Notes: generated from the letters alone by a model not told the origin. 64,000 nt of DNA from CAZTAO01 sp964611645 (GCA_964611645.1 CAZTAO010000004.1:1-64000); one strand, 5' to 3'; shown: positions 25,763-34,507, counted from the first letter of the stretch. Numbers and translations are program-made.

Positions 25763-27025
25763 ATGAGAATAGTCATGGAGTTGGTGATTGTGTGCGTCAT
25801 GATGGCAGCGTTTAGCGCCACCTGCGCGGCGGACTGGAAACCCCAGGTGATGCAACAACTCAACGGCAAGGCAGCCCGGATAAGGCTGCAGTCGCGGTTC
25901 CAGATAGTGACCGAGCAGGCGAACGAAGTATTCGGCGTCCCCTATATGATCTACATGCCCGAGAGAGATGAGCTTCTGATGCTCGCGGTTCACGACTACC
26001 CGCATATGGCCGCGCTCATGACCAGCAAAGACCAGGGCGCAACCTGGAGCAAGCCTTACTACATGCGGGTTGACGATCAGGGCAATCCGACCGTCGGGAT
26101 GCAGGTAGGCCTGGCCTATCTGGGCGGCGGGAAGATCATCACCAGCAACGGATATTTGAGCGAAGACTACGGCAAGACCTGGCCTGCGGTTCGCCCGGTG
26201 CCCAAAGAATGTGCCGGATACAGTTGGGACCCTATGATGGTGGATGTGGACAAGAAGTCCGACAAGGTCACGCGAGTGTCTTTCACCGGATACCAGCAGG
26301 AAGACCCCAAGCAGACATACAGTTCCCAGGGGTATTTCTTCTTCAGCACGGATGAAGGCGTCACGTGGTCGGAGCCCAACAAGGTCCCGCAGTGGAAGCA
26401 GGTGAACGAGGTGGCTCTGGTTCGCGCGAAGAACGGCGACCTGATCGCGGCGTGCCGCACGGACAATTCCAAGAGATTTGTGGACCAGGGCATAGAGCTT
26501 GACCACTACTGCGGCCTGGCTGTGTCGATTTCTAAGGATAATGGCAAGACCTGGTCCGATCTGAACCGCCTCTACGAGTGGGGACGCCACCACCCGTGCA
26601 TGGTAGTCATGCCAAACGGGGATATTGTGATGACCTATGTAGTGAGGCTGGGCTACACAGCGGCTGCCGACGGCCTGCCCCAGTTCGGCGTGGAAGCGGT
26701 GGTCAGCCGCGACAACGGCAAGACCTGGGACCTTGACCACAAGTTTCTCCTCGCTTCGTGGAAGGGCAACCGCACCGGGGAAAATGCCTGGTGGGCGAGC
26801 AGCCAATCGACATCCACCGTGATCCTCCCCGGCGGAGATCTCCTGACGGTCTTCGGCACCGGCTATCGCAGCCAGCCCGGCCCGGTCAACTTTACCCCGC
26901 GCGACATAGGGCTGGTCCGCTGGAAGCTCAACAATAAAGGTCTGAACAAAGACCGCACTATCCGCGATGCGCCGTGGGATTCGGAAGCGAGAAATGTGTT
27001 CAACCCGGAGCCTCTGACTCAGTAG
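25763..27025 (+). CDS. secreted sialidase-fold protein 8, single module
   Basis: 420 residues, with GAGAGG upstream of the ATG and a gap of 38 bases. Signal peptide about 1-23, ending CAA before DW. Asp boxes: SKDQGATW, SEDYGKTW, STDEGVTW, SKDNGKTW and SRDNGKTW. It retains VNEVALVR, AACRTD, GRHHPCMVVMPNG and YVVR, and is close to a consensus of the family. An Asp-Gln-Gly insertion around SKRFVDQGIELDHY matches the same insertion in protein 1, which suggests these two share a subgroup or exchanged segments. It has no accessory domain, is exported, and is probably soluble in the periplasm or outside. Confidence 0.85.
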   Translation: MRIVMELVIVCVMMAAFSATCAADWKPQVMQQLNGKAARIRLQSRFQIVTEQANEVFGVPYMIYMPERDELLMLAVHDYPHMAALMTSKDQGATWSKPYYMRVDDQGNPTVGMQVGLAYLGGGKIITSNGYLSEDYGKTWPAVRPVPKECAGYSWDPMMVDVDKKSDKVTRVSFTGYQQEDPKQTYSSQGYFFFSTDEGVTWSEPNKVPQWKQVNEVALVRAKNGDLIAACRTDNSKRFVDQGIELDHYCGLAVSISKDNGKTWSDLNRLYEWGRHHPCMVVMPNGDIVMTYVVRLGYTAAADGLPQFGVEAVVSRDNGKTWDLDHKFLLASWKGNRTGENAWWASSQSTSTVILPGGDLLTVFGTGYRSQPGPVNFTPRDIGLVRWKLNNKGLNKDRTIRDAPWDSEARNVFNPEPLTQ

Positions 27026-27065
27026 ACAGGCTCAAGCAGGCAGTACAATCGAGAGGTGTTACTAG

Positions 27066-28325
27066 ATGCGACTTTTTACCGGACTGGTATTCAGCCTTGT
27101 CATATTGACGGGCATAGGGTCTTCCTGCGCCGCCGACTGGAAACCCCAGGTGATCCAGCAGTTGAACGGCAAAGCGCCCAGTATCAACCTGAAGGGGCAG
27201 ATCCAGAGCCTTACGGAGAAGAACGACGAGGTGGCGGCAGCGCCGTCCATAGTGTATATGCCTGAGAAGAAGGAAGTCCTGATGATGCTCGCCTACCAGG
27301 CCCCACACATGGGCGCGTTCATGAGCAGCAAGGACGGCGGAGCAACCTGGAGCGCGCCGTGGTTTATGGGAACGGGCGCCGACGGCAGGGCAAACGTGAG
27401 CTGGGAAAGCAACATGTCCTATATGGGGAACGGCAGGGTCGTCACCACTTTCGGCACAATCAGCGAAGACTACGGAAGGACCTGGCCCATCCGGCGCCCC
27501 GTTGCTTCCTGCTGGCCGGGCAAGGCATTCTATGGCTGGGACCCGATGTTGGTGGACCGTGATCGCAAGACCGGCAAGGTGACACAGCTTACCCTGGCCG
27601 ATTACCGCCAGACGGACCCCAAAGATGAATACAGCTCGCACGCATCGGTCCTCACAAGCATGGATGAAGGCAAGACCTGGTCGAAGCCGCTGGAGGTTCC
27701 GGAGTGGAAGGGTGTCAACGAAGTAGCGTTCGTTCGAGCCAATAACGGCGACATGATTGCTGCCTGCCGCACGGACAACCCGCAGCGCTTCAAGCACGGC
27801 ATCGATCACTACTGCGGCCTGTCTGTATCCATCTCCAAGGACAACGGGGCAACCTGGTCACCGCTTAACAGGCTCTACGAGTGGGGCAGACATCATCCGA
27901 GTATGGTGGTCACGAAAAACGGCGACATCGTGCTGACATACGTGGTGCGCAAGGGCTATGTCGACACTTCAGATGGCTTTCCTCAGTTTGGGGTTGAGGC
28001 GGTTGTCAGCAGGGACAACGGCAAGACCTGGGACCTTGACCACAGGTACATACTTACGCAGTGGAAGGGCAACCGCCCTATAACCGACACCTGGGCATGG
28101 GTGGCAAGCAGCCAGGCGACCTCCACCGTGGTCCTTCCGGACGGCTCCCTGCTCACAGCGTTCGGCACCGGCTATTCGACGGTTCCAGACTCCAATCCGC
28201 GAGACGTTGGAGTTGTGAAGTGGAAGCTCAACTACAGGGGCCTGAACAAAGACCGCACTATCCGCGATGCAGCTTGGGATTCGGACACGCGGAATGTATT
28301 CGATCCCAATCCGGTGAGCAAGTAA
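27066..28325 (+). CDS. secreted sialidase-fold protein 9, single module
   Basis: 419 residues; GAGAGG lies about 9 bases upstream of the ATG. Signal peptide about 1-23, ending CAA before DW. Asp boxes: SKDGGATW, SEDYGRTW, SMDEGKTW, SKDNGATW and SRDNGKTW. VNEVAFVR, AACRTD, GRHH and YVVRKGY are kept. The 40-base gap before it contains TACAAT (27044-27049) with a poor -35 (TAGACA, spacer only 15), a possible weak internal promoter. The segment WKGNRPITDTWAWVASSQ has a three-residue insertion that is also found in the first module of protein 10, so the two are sister copies. Confidence 0.85.
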   Translation: MRLFTGLVFSLVILTGIGSSCAADWKPQVIQQLNGKAPSINLKGQIQSLTEKNDEVAAAPSIVYMPEKKEVLMMLAYQAPHMGAFMSSKDGGATWSAPWFMGTGADGRANVSWESNMSYMGNGRVVTTFGTISEDYGRTWPIRRPVASCWPGKAFYGWDPMLVDRDRKTGKVTQLTLADYRQTDPKDEYSSHASVLTSMDEGKTWSKPLEVPEWKGVNEVAFVRANNGDMIAACRTDNPQRFKHGIDHYCGLSVSISKDNGATWSPLNRLYEWGRHHPSMVVTKNGDIVLTYVVRKGYVDTSDGFPQFGVEAVVSRDNGKTWDLDHRYILTQWKGNRPITDTWAWVASSQATSTVVLPDGSLLTAFGTGYSTVPDSNPRDVGVVKWKLNYRGLNKDRTIRDAAWDSDTRNVFDPNPVSK

Positions 28326-28352
28326 CCGGCAATGAATGTGAGGAATACGACT

Positions 28353-31337
28353 ATGCGAATACTACTGGTTCTGGCAACCTGCCTTATCCTGGTTGCGGCG
28401 CTGCTTTCTACCTGCGCCGCCGACTGGAAACCGCAGTTGATCGAGCAATTGAACGGAAAAGCCGACAGGATATACCTGGATGGGCATATACAGAATGTTA
28501 CGGAGAAGATGGACGAGGTGGCGGCTGTGCCCTACATCGTCTACATGCCGGAGAGGGACGAGATCCTGATGATGATCGCGTACAAGGCTCCGCATACCAT
28601 CGGCTTCATGAGCAGCAAGGATCACGGCGCAACTTGGAGCCAGCCACGGCTCATGCGGGTGGGCGGCCAGGACAAGACCGACATCGGCATGGCCACCAGC
28701 CTGACATACCTGGGCAAGGGCAGGCTGATGCTATACGCCGGCTCGCGGTGGTTCAGCTCTGACTACGGCCAGACCTGGAGCGATCCCGTCAAGTTGGACG
28801 TTCCCGCCGAGATGAAGTTCTGGGGTATCTGGGACCCGCCGTTCGTCGACAAAGACCCCAGGACCGGCAAGATAAAGCGTATCATCGAGACCGGCTATAC
28901 CTCAGTTATGGACACAGCCTCCGGCGGCGCGGCTCAGGCCTATATGCGCACCAGCCTGGATGAGGGTCGCACGTGGGGCCAGGCGATAAAGGTTCCCCAG
29001 TGGGCCGGGCTGAATGAGGTTCATATAGTTCGGGCCAGGAACGGCGACCTTGTGGCCGCTTGCAGGACGGAAGTCCCGAAGCGTTTTTCGAACGAGAACG
29101 ACCACTACGAGGGCCTGCTGGTAACAATCTCCAAAGACAACGGCGCTACATGGTCCGAGAAGAAATGGGTGTATGAGTGGGGGCGGCACCATCCGAGCAT
29201 GGTTGTTATGAAGAACGGCGACATTGTGATGACATACGTCGTCCGCAAGGGCTATATAGCAACCCCGAACGGCTTCCCACAGTTTGGGATAGAGGCTATA
29301 GTCAGCAAGGACAACGGCCAGACATGGGACCTTGACCACAAATACATTCTCTCGCAGTGGAAGGGTAACAGACCGCTGACCGACGAGTGGAACTGGGTGG
29401 CCAGCAGCCAGGCGACCTCGACAGTGATCCTGCCGGATGGCTCCCTGCTCACAGCCTTCGGCACCGGCTACTCGCCGGTTCCCGGCTCCAACCCGCGAGA
29501 CGTTGGGGTTGTGAAGTGGAAGCTCAACTACAAGGGACTGAACAAGGACCGCACCATCCGCGACGCTGCGTTCGACTCCGACCTGCGCAACAGCTTCGAC
29601 CCCGAGACTCCCGCCGGGTGGAAACCCACGGTTGTCCAGCAGTTGAACGGCAAGTCCCCGCGCATTATGCTCAAGGGGCAGATCCAGAATGTGAGCGAGA
29701 AGTCGGACGAAGTTTACGCCGTCCCCTACATCGCCTATATGCCCGAAAAAGACGAGATACTGATGATGATCGCCTACGGGACTCCGCACGTGGGCGCATT
29801 CCTCAGCAGCAAGGATCACGGGAACACTTGGAGCAAGCCGTGGTTCCTGGGAACCGACGCTGATGGAAAGCCCAACGTCGGTTGGCAGCAGGGTCTGGCC
29901 TACTTCGGTAATGGCAAGCTGGCCACCAGCAACGGCTCCGTGAGCGAAGACTACGGCAGGACCTGGCCCAAGACTATGCCGGTGATTCACAGTGCCAAGG
30001 GCCTGCCACTCTACCGCTGGGACCCTATGCTTGTGGAGCGAGACCGCAAGACCGGCAAAGTCACCCGCCTCACCGTGGAAGGCTACGGAATGGCCAACCC
30101 GGCCAACGCCCACGGGGGTGCAGGACCATACTCCCAGGGGTATATTTCCTGGAGCACAGACCAAGTCCACTCGTGGGCGGAACCGCTCAGAGTCCCGCAG
30201 TGGTTGGGCGTGAGCGAAGTCACTTTCGCGAGAGCGAAGAACGGAGACCTGATAGGAGCCTGCCGCACCGACATCCCTGCCTACTTCCCCGGCGAAGGTC
30301 TAGACCACTACGAGGGTCTGGCGGTATCCATCTCCAAGGACAACGGCGCCACCTGGTCCGAACTCAACAGGCTCTACGACTGGGGCAGGCACCATCCCAG
30401 TATGGTGGTGATGAAGAACGGCGACATCGTGATGACCTACGTTGTCCGCAAGGGCTACATCGACAAGCCGGACGGATTGCCGCAGTTTGGGATCGAGGCG
30501 GTAGTCAGCCGGGACAACGGCAAAACCTGGGACCTCGATCACAGGTATATCCTCGCCTATTGGAAAGGCAACCGGGCTGGGGCCAACGCCTGGTTCGCCA
30601 GCAGCCAGGCGACCAGCACTGTGGTGCTGCCGGACGGCTCACTGGTCACCGCATACGGCCACGGGTATTCTACCTTGCCGGACTCCAACCCGCGGGACGT
30701 CGGCCTGGTCCACTGGAAGCTCAACTACAGAGGGCTGAACAAAGACCGGGATATTCAGAACTCTCCTCCGGATGCGGACATTCGCAACAAGTTCGACCCC
30801 GCGCCGATTCCGGCCAAGCCCACGGCGATAACCGGCCCGCGCAACATCGCCACCACCGAAAACAGCCCAATCGTCACCTCCTCCAAAACCGACCGTCCCG
30901 CGACTGCGGTACTCTACGACAAGTTCATCACCAGGAACACAGTGAGCCTGGGGACGATTCCCGGCTGGATTGAGATCCGGTGGCCGAAGGCATATACCAT
31001 CAGCGAGGTCAGAATTCTAGCGGGTGAGCCGGGGGAGGCGCAGGTGCCCAGTGGGGTGAGGAACCCGACTGAGTATCAGCTCCAATACGACAACGCCGGG
31101 CAGTGGCAGGACCTGGTCCCGCCCCAGAAGCAGGAAGCCATAACTAATCTCCCGGCAGGTACCATCATCAACCCTGTCTACACCCACAAGTTCGCCCCTG
31201 TGAAGACAACGGCGATAAGGCTCTACGTCTCAGCCTGCAGCGACACCGGCAAGCGACTGGCGTCCCCGAACATACCCATAGTCCTCGAGGCAGAACGGGA
31301 AACAGCTATTCGGGGGATTGATGTGATTGGGGAGTAG
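28353..31337 (+). CDS. secreted double sialidase-fold protein with C-terminal discoidin-like domain
   Basis: 994 residues from ATG 28353, with GTGAGG nine bases upstream. The ATG seven codons earlier is less well placed. Signal peptide about 1-23. Module 1 (about 24-424) has SKDHGATW, SSDYGQTW, SLDEGRTW, SKDNGATW and SKDNGQTW. Module 2 (about 425-830) has SKDHGNTW, SEDYGRTW, a degenerate third box STDQVHSW, then SKDNGATW and SRDNGKTW. Module 2 also reads VSEVTFAR where others have NE, but it keeps the Glu, the Arg (GACRTD) and GRHH. A discoidin-like domain closes the protein (WIEIRWPKAYTISEV to IRGIDVIGE), most like that of proteins 1 and 2. It is the last gene of the array. Confidence 0.85.
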   Translation: MRILLVLATCLILVAALLSTCAADWKPQLIEQLNGKADRIYLDGHIQNVTEKMDEVAAVPYIVYMPERDEILMMIAYKAPHTIGFMSSKDHGATWSQPRLMRVGGQDKTDIGMATSLTYLGKGRLMLYAGSRWFSSDYGQTWSDPVKLDVPAEMKFWGIWDPPFVDKDPRTGKIKRIIETGYTSVMDTASGGAAQAYMRTSLDEGRTWGQAIKVPQWAGLNEVHIVRARNGDLVAACRTEVPKRFSNENDHYEGLLVTISKDNGATWSEKKWVYEWGRHHPSMVVMKNGDIVMTYVVRKGYIATPNGFPQFGIEAIVSKDNGQTWDLDHKYILSQWKGNRPLTDEWNWVASSQATSTVILPDGSLLTAFGTGYSPVPGSNPRDVGVVKWKLNYKGLNKDRTIRDAAFDSDLRNSFDPETPAGWKPTVVQQLNGKSPRIMLKGQIQNVSEKSDEVYAVPYIAYMPEKDEILMMIAYGTPHVGAFLSSKDHGNTWSKPWFLGTDADGKPNVGWQQGLAYFGNGKLATSNGSVSEDYGRTWPKTMPVIHSAKGLPLYRWDPMLVERDRKTGKVTRLTVEGYGMANPANAHGGAGPYSQGYISWSTDQVHSWAEPLRVPQWLGVSEVTFARAKNGDLIGACRTDIPAYFPGEGLDHYEGLAVSISKDNGATWSELNRLYDWGRHHPSMVVMKNGDIVMTYVVRKGYIDKPDGLPQFGIEAVVSRDNGKTWDLDHRYILAYWKGNRAGANAWFASSQATSTVVLPDGSLVTAYGHGYSTLPDSNPRDVGLVHWKLNYRGLNKDRDIQNSPPDADIRNKFDPAPIPAKPTAITGPRNIATTENSPIVTSSKTDRPATAVLYDKFITRNTVSLGTIPGWIEIRWPKAYTISEVRILAGEPGEAQVPSGVRNPTEYQLQYDNAGQWQDLVPPQKQEAITNLPAGTIINPVYTHKFAPVKTTAIRLYVSACSDTGKRLASPNIPIVLEAERETAIRGIDVIGE

Positions 31338-31357
31338 GGGAGAGTCTGGGCCTATGC

Positions 31358-31412
31358 TGCGGGAACGTCTGGTCGCAAAGTCCTTCGGTGCGCACCGGGG
31401 CAGTTCCCGCAG
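31358..31412. repeat. REP-like palindrome, CTGCGGGAAC family
   Basis: CTGCGGGAAC (31358-31367) faces GTTCCCGCAG (31403-31412) across 35 bases. The left flank (CTATGCTGCGGGAACGTC) is identical over 18 bases to the end of the double copy at 43785. It lies between the convergent ends of the sialidase array and the MutL-partner gene and could fold in RNA from either side. There is no T-tail. Confidence 0.75.
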
Positions 31413-31430
31413 TCACCACCAACGGACCCC

Positions 31431-32552
31431 CTACTCCTTTATAATCTCAACATTCGCGCGGGGGACGCCGACGTGTTCGCCGTTCGCGAGTTCGGCTATC
31501 AGTACCCTGGCCAGGGAGCCGGTCTCTATCTCCACGGGGTCACTGGGCAGAGCGAAGACCCACGCAAGCTTTCCGAAGTAGGGGTCGGCGAGCAGGCGAA
31601 TCTTGGTGCCTATCTCCAGCGCGAAGCTTTCGGTCGCCGCGCCGGGTAATTGAGGGATGTCTCTGCATGTGCAGATGACCTCCGGCCTTATTACTCCGGC
31701 GCGAATCTGGGTGGCTCCGTTAATGGACACGCGCTCCCGCTTGAGATAGTTGAGCAGCTTGTAGGTGCTGTCCGCCATGCTGATCGAGCCGAAGCCCTCG
31801 GTGAGGATGAGCGTGGTGCCTATCTCCTCCTGGCCGGTGATCGCCACCCCGATGTCATGTCCCAGATACTCGATCATCTCGGTATCGGCAATCGCCCCCA
31901 CTACTATGCCCTTGACTCCGATCTCGGCAGCCTTTCGCAGCGCGGCGGCGGTGATGGTCTCTTTGCCTACCAGTACGCAGCCGGCATGGTCGGGGCTGAT
32001 GGAGTTCTCGGTGATGGGCTTGAGCGAGATGCGGTCCTCGACTACCAGGGTGCCGGTTCGTTCTCCACCGACGCCGAAAATGCCCTGGACTATCGCGCAG
32101 TAGGAATCGATCACAACTCCCTCACTGCCAATGATCTCGACGACCTCACCCTCGATGTATGCATTCACTTCCACGGGCCTCGGGGCCGTTCGCACGCCGA
32201 CGTGGCCGGTGGCTTCGGTTACCAACTCCACCGTGCCGGCCACAGGGGTCTTGCACTCGGTGGTGAACAGGCCGAAGAAGCTCCTGTTCCGAGCCACAAC
32301 CTGGCCGACGGTCACAGTCTCACCTTGCTTGACGATAAGCACCTTGATAGCCTCCCCAGGCTCGAGGCCAAGCTCTTCGGCTACCTTGACCGTGTAGATC
32401 ATTCCGGGTATCTCGGTTCGAGCTACAATCGTTTCAGGCTGGACTTCGTCGCCGACCTTCACCAGTATCTCGCCCTTCAGCGGGAGCCTGCGGGTCTTCC
32501 TGATCATCGCGCCGGAACTGATCCTCAAACCCGGAGTAAATGCTGTGCCCAC
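31431..32552 (-). CDS. unknown barrel-sandwich-type protein coupled to the MutL-like ATPase
   Basis: 373 residues from a GTG (32550-32552) whose G is the last base of the upstream TAG stop. GGAGG sits seven bases before it, so this start is preferred over an ATG at 32585. Residues 15-130 contain several biotinyl-lipoyl-like hammerhead segments (LKGEILVKVGDEV, VKQGETVTVGQVVA, VAGTVELV). The middle reads GVKGIVVGAIADTEMIEYLGHDIG with a following TLILTEGFGSI, perhaps a Rossmann-like part. No signal peptide or catalytic motif is recognised. Overlap with the MutL-like gene implies the two products act together. A MutL-type ATPase with a novel partner recalls the KamB/KamC reactivase described for lysine 5,6-aminomutase, but no aminomutase gene is present here. 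Confidence 0.6.
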   Translation of the reverse strand: MGTAFTPGLRISSGAMIRKTRRLPLKGEILVKVGDEVQPETIVARTEIPGMIYTVKVAEELGLEPGEAIKVLIVKQGETVTVGQVVARNRSFFGLFTTECKTPVAGTVELVTEATGHVGVRTAPRPVEVNAYIEGEVVEIIGSEGVVIDSYCAIVQGIFGVGGERTGTLVVEDRISLKPITENSISPDHAGCVLVGKETITAAALRKAAEIGVKGIVVGAIADTEMIEYLGHDIGVAITGQEEIGTTLILTEGFGSISMADSTYKLLNYLKRERVSINGATQIRAGVIRPEVICTCRDIPQLPGAATESFALEIGTKIRLLADPYFGKLAWVFALPSDPVEIETGSLARVLIAELANGEHVGVPRANVEIIKE

Positions 32553-34333
32553 TATTTCGCCTCCAGATGCAGGACCTCGTGCCATTCAACCAGCTTCTCT
32601 ATGCGGGCCTGTTCGTCGGTTGGCAGCGCCAGTGGCCTGCCCCGGCAGTCCAGAATGACCCCCACTGCCCCGGCTTCAACTGTGGCGGTCAACGGCTTGC
32701 CCTTGCCCGCGCCTACGTTCAGCCCTTTGCCGGGTCGGATAGTCGCTTCCATTGGTTCACCCGGCGGAAGCGCCATCTGGACCAACTCGCCGGCTCGGGC
32801 GGTGTAGGTCTTGCCTCCAACATCCACCTCGCAAGCCACCTCACCGGGTTTGAGCTTGCCTATCGGCGCGATCACACTTCCCAGCTTGATGAGGCAGTCT
32901 CGCTCGAACACCTGCGAAGCAGCCTCCGGCAGCACCCCGCTCAGCACACCCAATTGCGGCATCATGAAGATCGAGTCCACCGCCAGCATAGTCACGCCCT
33001 GGGGCTGGTAAGCATCCAGCATCATGAACGCCGCTTCGGCTCTTCTCGGCGCGTGGCTCAAGACCCCGCCACTGCCGATGATCATGTCCAGGTTCATCAT
33101 ATCCACCAGCGTCTTGCCGGTCTCCTGCTGGTCCAGAGCTTCGGCCATGCCGCGGGTGGTCTGGGTGCCTTTGAGGGTGCGGGCGAGGGTCATGTGGTGC
33201 TCGAACGCAAGCCTCAGAGCTTCCCTGGCAATGGCGTTTTCCAGCCGCAGGCCGAACATAGACTGGGGTATTGTGGTCGGGCGGATCATCTTGTTGCGCA
33301 TCGCGTTGCGAAGCACCGATTCCTCGACTTCAAACGGCACCCACCGGCGGATGTTTTCCACCCCGGCCTCGGCGAGTACGTTGCACACGGAATAGCTCAT
33401 CCCCAGGTTCGCGCTGACCGTGCGGTTGTACATCCCGCCAAACACGGAGAACACATCGGTTGTGGCTCCGCCGATGTCTGCCGCGAGGACGTTGATGTTG
33501 CGGGTCTCAGCAATGGTTTGGATGATCTTGCCGACTGCGTTTGGGGTAGACATTATATCGGCGCTGACCCAGCTCGAGAGCTTGGCGTAACCTGGAGCCT
33601 GCTGCATAACGTGCTCCAGGAAGAGTTCGTGGATAGCCTCTCTGGCCGGGCCGAGGTTCTCGTGGTCGAGGGTGGGGCGGATGTTGTCTACCACCTTCAC
33701 ATCGGCCACGCTCTTTAGAATCTCGGTGACCGTGGCAGCCGCTTGCTTGTTGCCGGCGTATATGACGGGAATCCTGGATGACTCCCCGAGCCTGGGTCTC
33801 GGGTCGGCGGAGAGGATCATTTCAGCCAGTTCGACCAGATGCTTGATGGTGCCGCCGTCGGTCCCGCCGGACATCAGTATCATATCCGGCCTGATCTCCC
33901 GGATCAGCTTAACCTTCTCAAAGCCCTTGCGGCCATCGTCCACCGCGATCACATCGATGACTATGGCGCCCGCTCCCAGGGCCGCCCGCTGCGCGCTCTC
34001 CGCACTCATCGACTTCACAACCCCCGCCACAGCCATCTGCAGCCCGCCGCCCGCGCTTGAGGTTGAGAGGTAGAGGTCCACGCCGTGGCCGTCAGGCTGC
34101 ATCGGGATGATGAACCGACCGGAGTCGTCCATGAGCATCCGGTGCGCGAGTTCCTCGACTTCTCGCACCGCGTTAACCACACCGATAGTGACGTCGTCGA
34201 ACGGCGCCTCAACGGTAGTCGGGGCCTCCCCGCGCACTTTCAGCCGATACCCGTCGGCCCCCTTCTCAATGAGAATGGCCTTGGTGGTAGTGCTCCCACA
34301 GTCGGTTGCCAGTATGCGTCTGATTTCGGGCAT
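32552..34333 (-). CDS. MutL/GlmL-like ASKHA-family ATPase (glutamate-mutase-accessory type)
   Basis: 593 residues. This is the GlmL/MutL family named after the glutamate mutase locus, not the mismatch-repair MutL. TDCGSTTTKA near residue 10 is the phosphate-1 loop of the actin/Hsp70/sugar-kinase fold. AADIGGATTDVF near residue 265 is phosphate-2, and IIGSGGVLSHAPR near 410 is the adenosine motif. DMILMSGGTDGG (about residue 150) is a family hallmark. Relatives act with or reactivate adenosylcobalamin mutases, yet no mutase gene lies in the window. AGAGGAGA lies six bases before the ATG. The stop overlaps the GTG of the next gene (TAGTG), indicating translational coupling. Confidence 0.85.
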   Translation of the reverse strand: MPEIRRILATDCGSTTTKAILIEKGADGYRLKVRGEAPTTVEAPFDDVTIGVVNAVREVEELAHRMLMDDSGRFIIPMQPDGHGVDLYLSTSSAGGGLQMAVAGVVKSMSAESAQRAALGAGAIVIDVIAVDDGRKGFEKVKLIREIRPDMILMSGGTDGGTIKHLVELAEMILSADPRPRLGESSRIPVIYAGNKQAAATVTEILKSVADVKVVDNIRPTLDHENLGPAREAIHELFLEHVMQQAPGYAKLSSWVSADIMSTPNAVGKIIQTIAETRNINVLAADIGGATTDVFSVFGGMYNRTVSANLGMSYSVCNVLAEAGVENIRRWVPFEVEESVLRNAMRNKMIRPTTIPQSMFGLRLENAIAREALRLAFEHHMTLARTLKGTQTTRGMAEALDQQETGKTLVDMMNLDMIIGSGGVLSHAPRRAEAAFMMLDAYQPQGVTMLAVDSIFMMPQLGVLSGVLPEAASQVFERDCLIKLGSVIAPIGKLKPGEVACEVDVGGKTYTARAGELVQMALPPGEPMEATIRPGKGLNVGAGKGKPLTATVEAGAVGVILDCRGRPLALPTDEQARIEKLVEWHEVLHLEAK

Positions 34334-34359
34334 CTATTCTCCTCTGGCGAAACACGGTC

Positions 34360-34485
34360 TTTCGGGATTTGAGGAGCGAGAACTATCTCTTGGCTGTCGC
34401 CCAAACCCGACAACCGCTCCGGAAATCCCGAAAGCTACCCAACAGGTTCAGTTTCGGGACTTCCGCTCCGCTCAAGTCCCGAAAC
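34360..34485. repeat. two palindromes of the TTTCGGGA family
   Basis: The first has arms TTTCGGGATTT (34360-34370) and AAATCCCGAAA (34423-34433), extending to 19 bases with two mismatches. The second has GTTTCGGGACTT (34451-34462) and AAGTCCCGAAAC (34474-34485) with an 11-base loop. A third copy is at 39622-39657. All lie between genes on the minus strand. Confidence 0.75.
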
Positions 34486-34507
34486 ACCGGGCTCTCCACA
34501 ATGCCTC

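Noticed and set aside
27023..27049. Internal promoter before sialidase-fold gene 9 (TACAAT)
   Set aside because: The only -35 candidate is TAGACA with a 15-base spacer, too short for a confident call. It is mentioned in the gene entry.
20002..31337. Lipoprotein assignment for sialidase-fold proteins 5, 7, 8, 9 and 10, which have Cys three residues before the predicted cleavage site
   Set aside because: The residues before Cys (SS, AP, AT, ST) do not make a good lipobox, and Cys is frequent in the signal c-region of other proteins here (for example 44930 and 59457). Only protein 6 (LGVAGC) is convincing.
32540..33718. Plus-strand frame of 392 residues opposite the MutL-like gene
   Set aside because: The minus-strand product has clear ATPase motifs across the same span; the plus reading has none.
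32552..34333. DNA mismatch-repair MutL
   Set aside because: The motifs are those of the ASKHA ATPase fold of the GlmL/MutL (mutase-accessory) family. The GHKL motifs of repair MutL are absent.
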